Part shown: in pieces, positions 23,339-25,211 of the stretch
Numbering within the stretch: the first letter of the stretch is position 1
Layout: every line of letters starts with the position of its first letter
Origin: CADEFF01 sp964569315
GTDB lineage: Bacteria; Pseudomonadota; Alphaproteobacteria; Dongiales; Dongiaceae
NCBI GenBank assembly: GCA_964569315.1
Contig: CAZMUZ010000050.1
Span: forward strand, 1 to 25,211
Direction of reading: 5' to 3'
DNA: 25,211 bases
The notes under the pieces: generated by a model
Told to the model about the DNA's origin: nothing
Seen by the model: the letters and a program-made list of their open reading frames with translations, nothing else
Databases searched by the model: none
Made by a program: the position numbers and the translations under genes

Positions 23339-24538
23339 ATGAATCCAGGCACAACCCGGCGCAACGTCTTCTTCCTCGCGGTCTGCCAGGCGTTGAACGC
23401 CACGGCCCTGACCCTGATGGTCGCCTCGTCGGCGCTCACCGGGCAGATGCTGGCGGGCGACGAGTCGCTCGCGACCCTGCCGATCGGGCTGCAGTTCCTC
23501 ACCGCGCTGCTCACCACATTTCCGGTCTCGCTCCTGATGCGGCGTCATGGCCGGCGCTGGGGCTTCACCCTCGGCGCGGTCGCCGGCGCCGCCGGCGGCT
23601 TCGTCATGATGCAGGCGGTGTTCGCCGGCAGCTTCTTCGGTTTCTGCATCGGCAACGCCATCATCGGCATCGCGCAGGCGACCGCACAGTTCTACCGCTT
23701 CGCCGCCGCCGATGCGGCCGAGGAGCGGTTCCGCGGCAAGGCGATCTCGCTGGTGCTGGCGGGCGGGGTGGTGGCGGCGATCGTCGGGCCGGAGCTCGCC
23801 AAATGGTCGCGCCTCGCCTTCACCGAAGCGGAATTCGCCGGTTGCTTCGCGGTCGTGATGGGGCTCGGCATCGTCACCATGCTGATCGTGCAGCTCGTGC
23901 GCATCCCGCGCCCGACCGCGGCCGAGCAGAGCGAGAAGGGCAGGGCGTGGGGCGAGCTTCTGCGCCAGCCGACGCTGGTGGTCGCGGTCGCGGCCGGCAT
24001 GATCGGCTACGGCACGATGACGCTGGTGATGACCTCGACGCCGCTCGCCATGGTCCATCACCATCACGATTTCGACGATGCGGCCTTCGTCATCCAATGG
24101 CACGTGCTGGGGATGTTCGTGCCCTCCTTCTTCACCGGCAGCCTGATCCAGCGCTTCGGCGTGCTGAACGTCATGCTTGCCGGCATGGTCCTGCTGGCCG
24201 TCTGCGTCGGGATCAACCTGACCGGCACCGAGATCATGCAATTCTGGTCGGCGCTGCTGCTGCTCGGGGTGGGCTGGAATTTCGCCTTCATCGGCGCCTC
24301 GACCCTGCTGACCGAGACCTACAGGCCGGCGGAGCGCGCCCGAATCCAGGCCTTTAACGATTTCATGGTCGGGATCGCGATCGCCGGCGCATCCTTCTGC
24401 TCGGGCTGGCTGCATGGCCGTTTCGGCTGGGAGGCGGTCAATCTCGGCGTTGTCGCTCCGCTCGTCGCCGTGATCGTCGCGCTGCTCTGGCTGCGGGGCC
24501 GACGGGCCGCGGAAGCGCTGGTCCGCTCGGCCGTCTGA
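23339..24538 (+). CDS. MFS transporter
   Basis: A 399-residue major facilitator with about twelve hydrophobic segments. It begins MNPGTTRRNVFFLAVCQALN. The loop between segments 2 and 3 has LMRRHGRRWGFTLGAVAGA, a form of the G-x-x-x-D/R-R-x-G-R-R motif. Later segments include FFGFCIGNAIIGIAQATAQF, ISLVLAGGVVAAIVGPELAK, and in the second half HVLGMFVPSFFTGSLIQRFG and GVGWNFAFIGASTLLTETY. A His-rich loop (MVHHHHDFDD) lies near the start of the second half and could bind a metal. The substrate is unknown. ATG 23339 is chosen because the in-frame sequence upstream is Cys- and Arg-rich and unlike an MFS N terminus. A hairpin-forming stretch (TTTCCGGGCC at 24545) follows the stop. Confidence 0.88.
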   Translation: MNPGTTRRNVFFLAVCQALNATALTLMVASSALTGQMLAGDESLATLPIGLQFLTALLTTFPVSLLMRRHGRRWGFTLGAVAGAAGGFVMMQAVFAGSFFGFCIGNAIIGIAQATAQFYRFAAADAAEERFRGKAISLVLAGGVVAAIVGPELAKWSRLAFTEAEFAGCFAVVMGLGIVTMLIVQLVRIPRPTAAEQSEKGRAWGELLRQPTLVVAVAAGMIGYGTMTLVMTSTPLAMVHHHHDFDDAAFVIQWHVLGMFVPSFFTGSLIQRFGVLNVMLAGMVLLAVCVGINLTGTEIMQFWSALLLLGVGWNFAFIGASTLLTETYRPAERARIQAFNDFMVGIAIAGASFCSGWLHGRFGWEAVNLGVVAPLVAVIVALLWLRGRRAAEALVRSAV

Positions 24539-24617
24539 GCCGGGTTTCCGGGCCCGCCGGGCGCCGCGAAACCGTTGCCTTGCCGTAGCGAATCCCTTAA
24601 GGTCCGGCCGCATTTTT

Positions 24618-24681
24618 GCCGCCCGACGCCGTGGCCGGGTGCGCCGCCCGACGCCGCATGGGGCCTCGCCGGGCGGCTTTT
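24618..24681 (+). promoter_or_regulatory. hppA leader with a direct repeat and terminator-like hairpin
   Basis: GCCGCCCGACGCCG occurs twice, at 24618-24631 and 24643-24656, with 11 bases between. The start of either copy (GCCGCCCG) can pair with a single downstream CGGGCGGC (24670-24677), which is followed by TTTT. The nearer pairing gives an 8-base stem with a 19-base loop that resembles a terminator 28 bases before the hppA ATG. Two alternative 5' arms and one 3' arm would permit switching between structures. A weak promoter-like TTGCCT/TAAGGT pair (24575-24580 and 24598-24603) lies upstream. Confidence 0.4.
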
Positions 24682-24708
24682 CCGAAAAGAGAGTGGGAAG
24701 GTTCGAGA

Positions 24709-25211
24709 ATGTCTATGCAAGCCTGGATCGTGATCGTCTGCGGCGTCTTGGCGCTGCTCTACGGCGCCTATGCCGCGCGCTCGGTTCTGGCGGCCGCGAC
24801 CGGCACCGACCGGATGCGCGAGATCGCCGCGGCCGTTCAGGAAGGCGCCCGCGCCTATCTGAACCGGCAATACATGACCATCGGCCTCGTCGGCATCGTA
24901 GTCGGCGTCATTCTGGGCTTCACCCTCGGGCTTCCCGTGGCGATCGGCTACGCGATCGGCGCGATCCTTTCCGGCGCCGCCGGCTATATCGGCATGAACG
25001 TGTCGGTCCGCGCCAATGTGCGCACCGCCGAAGCGGCGCGGCAGGGCCTCAAGCCGGCGCTCGCGATCGCCTTCAAGTCGGGCGCCATCACCGGCATGCT
25101 GGTGGTGGGCCTCGGCCTGCTCGGCGTCGCCGGCTATTACTTCGTGCTGCAGGGCATGGGCCTCGAGCAGCGCAAGATCCTCGAGGCGCTGGTCGCGCTT
25201 TCCTTCGGCGC
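24709..25211 (+). CDS. hppA: membrane-bound ion-translocating pyrophosphatase (N-terminal part)
   Basis: The gene runs off the right edge; about 167 codons are visible. It begins MSMQAWIVIVCGVLALLYGA. It continues with VLAAATGTDRMREIAAAVQE and GARAYLNRQYMTIGLVG, the highly conserved first cytosolic loop of membrane pyrophosphatases (I-x-x-A-I/V-Q-E-G-A-x-A-Y/F-L-x-R-Q-Y). Then come SGAAGYIGMNVSVRANVRTA and LKPALAIAFKSGAITGMLVV, matching the conserved G-x-x-G-M-x-x-A/S-x-x-A-N-x-R-T-A segment. The enzyme couples pyrophosphate hydrolysis to proton (or sodium) pumping across the inner membrane. Residues that separate K+-dependent from K+-independent forms lie beyond the window. GGAAGG (24696-24701) seven bases before the ATG supports the start. 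Confidence 0.95.
   Translation, partial: MSMQAWIVIVCGVLALLYGAYAARSVLAAATGTDRMREIAAAVQEGARAYLNRQYMTIGLVGIVVGVILGFTLGLPVAIGYAIGAILSGAAGYIGMNVSVRANVRTAEAARQGLKPALAIAFKSGAITGMLVVGLGLLGVAGYYFVLQGMGLEQRKILEALVALSFG

Noticed and set aside
24545..24554. TTTCCGGGCC as a marker of intergenic repeats
   Set aside because: The 10-mer occurs at three intergenic sites (10671, 21980, 24545) but also inside glyA at 15480, so by itself it is not specific. Only the longer 14-base core is reported.

Overview
The window is a G+C-rich, densely coded stretch of bacterial chromosome. Gene content and order point to an alphaproteobacterium: glyA, nrdR, ribD, ribE, ribBA, ribH, nusB and thiL lie in one line, a DUF6867-type small protein follows a Liv-type ABC transporter, and a site matching the CtrA consensus (TTAA-N7-TTAAC) sits before a FliL-like gene. 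A member of or near the Rhodospirillales is my best guess, but the order cannot be fixed by eye. I see no tRNA, rRNA, CRISPR array, insertion sequence or phage gene.

Positions 1-4498, minus strand. This is an amino-acid and acyl-CoA catabolism block. It holds a threonine-dehydratase-like PLP enzyme cut by the window edge, a PuuA-like member of the glutamine synthetase family just upstream of it, an unrecognised gene of about 216 codons, glutaryl-CoA dehydrogenase, and a CGNR/ABATE zinc-finger putative regulator. The regulator is divergent from the next block.

Positions 4565-12029, plus strand. This is a complete branched-chain-amino-acid-type (HAAT) ABC uptake system: two LivH-type permeases in tandem, LivM, LivG, LivF, a small DUF6867-like membrane protein and a LivJ/K-type periplasmic binding protein. 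It ends in a strong intrinsic terminator. The first LivH carries a signal peptide and an extra extracytoplasmic region of about 110 residues. A 307-base gap separates it from the second LivH.

Positions 12105-13975. An EamA/DMT exporter and a pirin-family protein are convergent.

Positions 14220-21364, plus strand. This is a housekeeping run: rpiB, glyA, nrdR, then riboflavin synthesis (ribD, ribE, ribBA, ribH), nusB and thiL, with start/stop overlaps implying co-transcription. The GTP cyclohydrolase II half of RibBA has lost its zinc-binding cysteines, so it probably acts only as DHBP synthase (RibB), and GTP cyclohydrolase II must come from elsewhere in the genome.

Positions 21379-25211. 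These hold a EutQ-like cupin (minus), a FliL-like membrane-anchored protein with the CtrA-like box upstream, a class I methyltransferase (minus), an MFS transporter, and the 5' third or less of a membrane pyrophosphatase gene (hppA) with a repeat-containing, hairpin-forming leader.

Most of the window is ordinary. The best leads are the permease fused to an extracytoplasmic domain, the CtrA-like box, the degenerate RibA domain, the unknown gene at 1843-2493 and the hppA leader. I found no convincing new multi-gene system.
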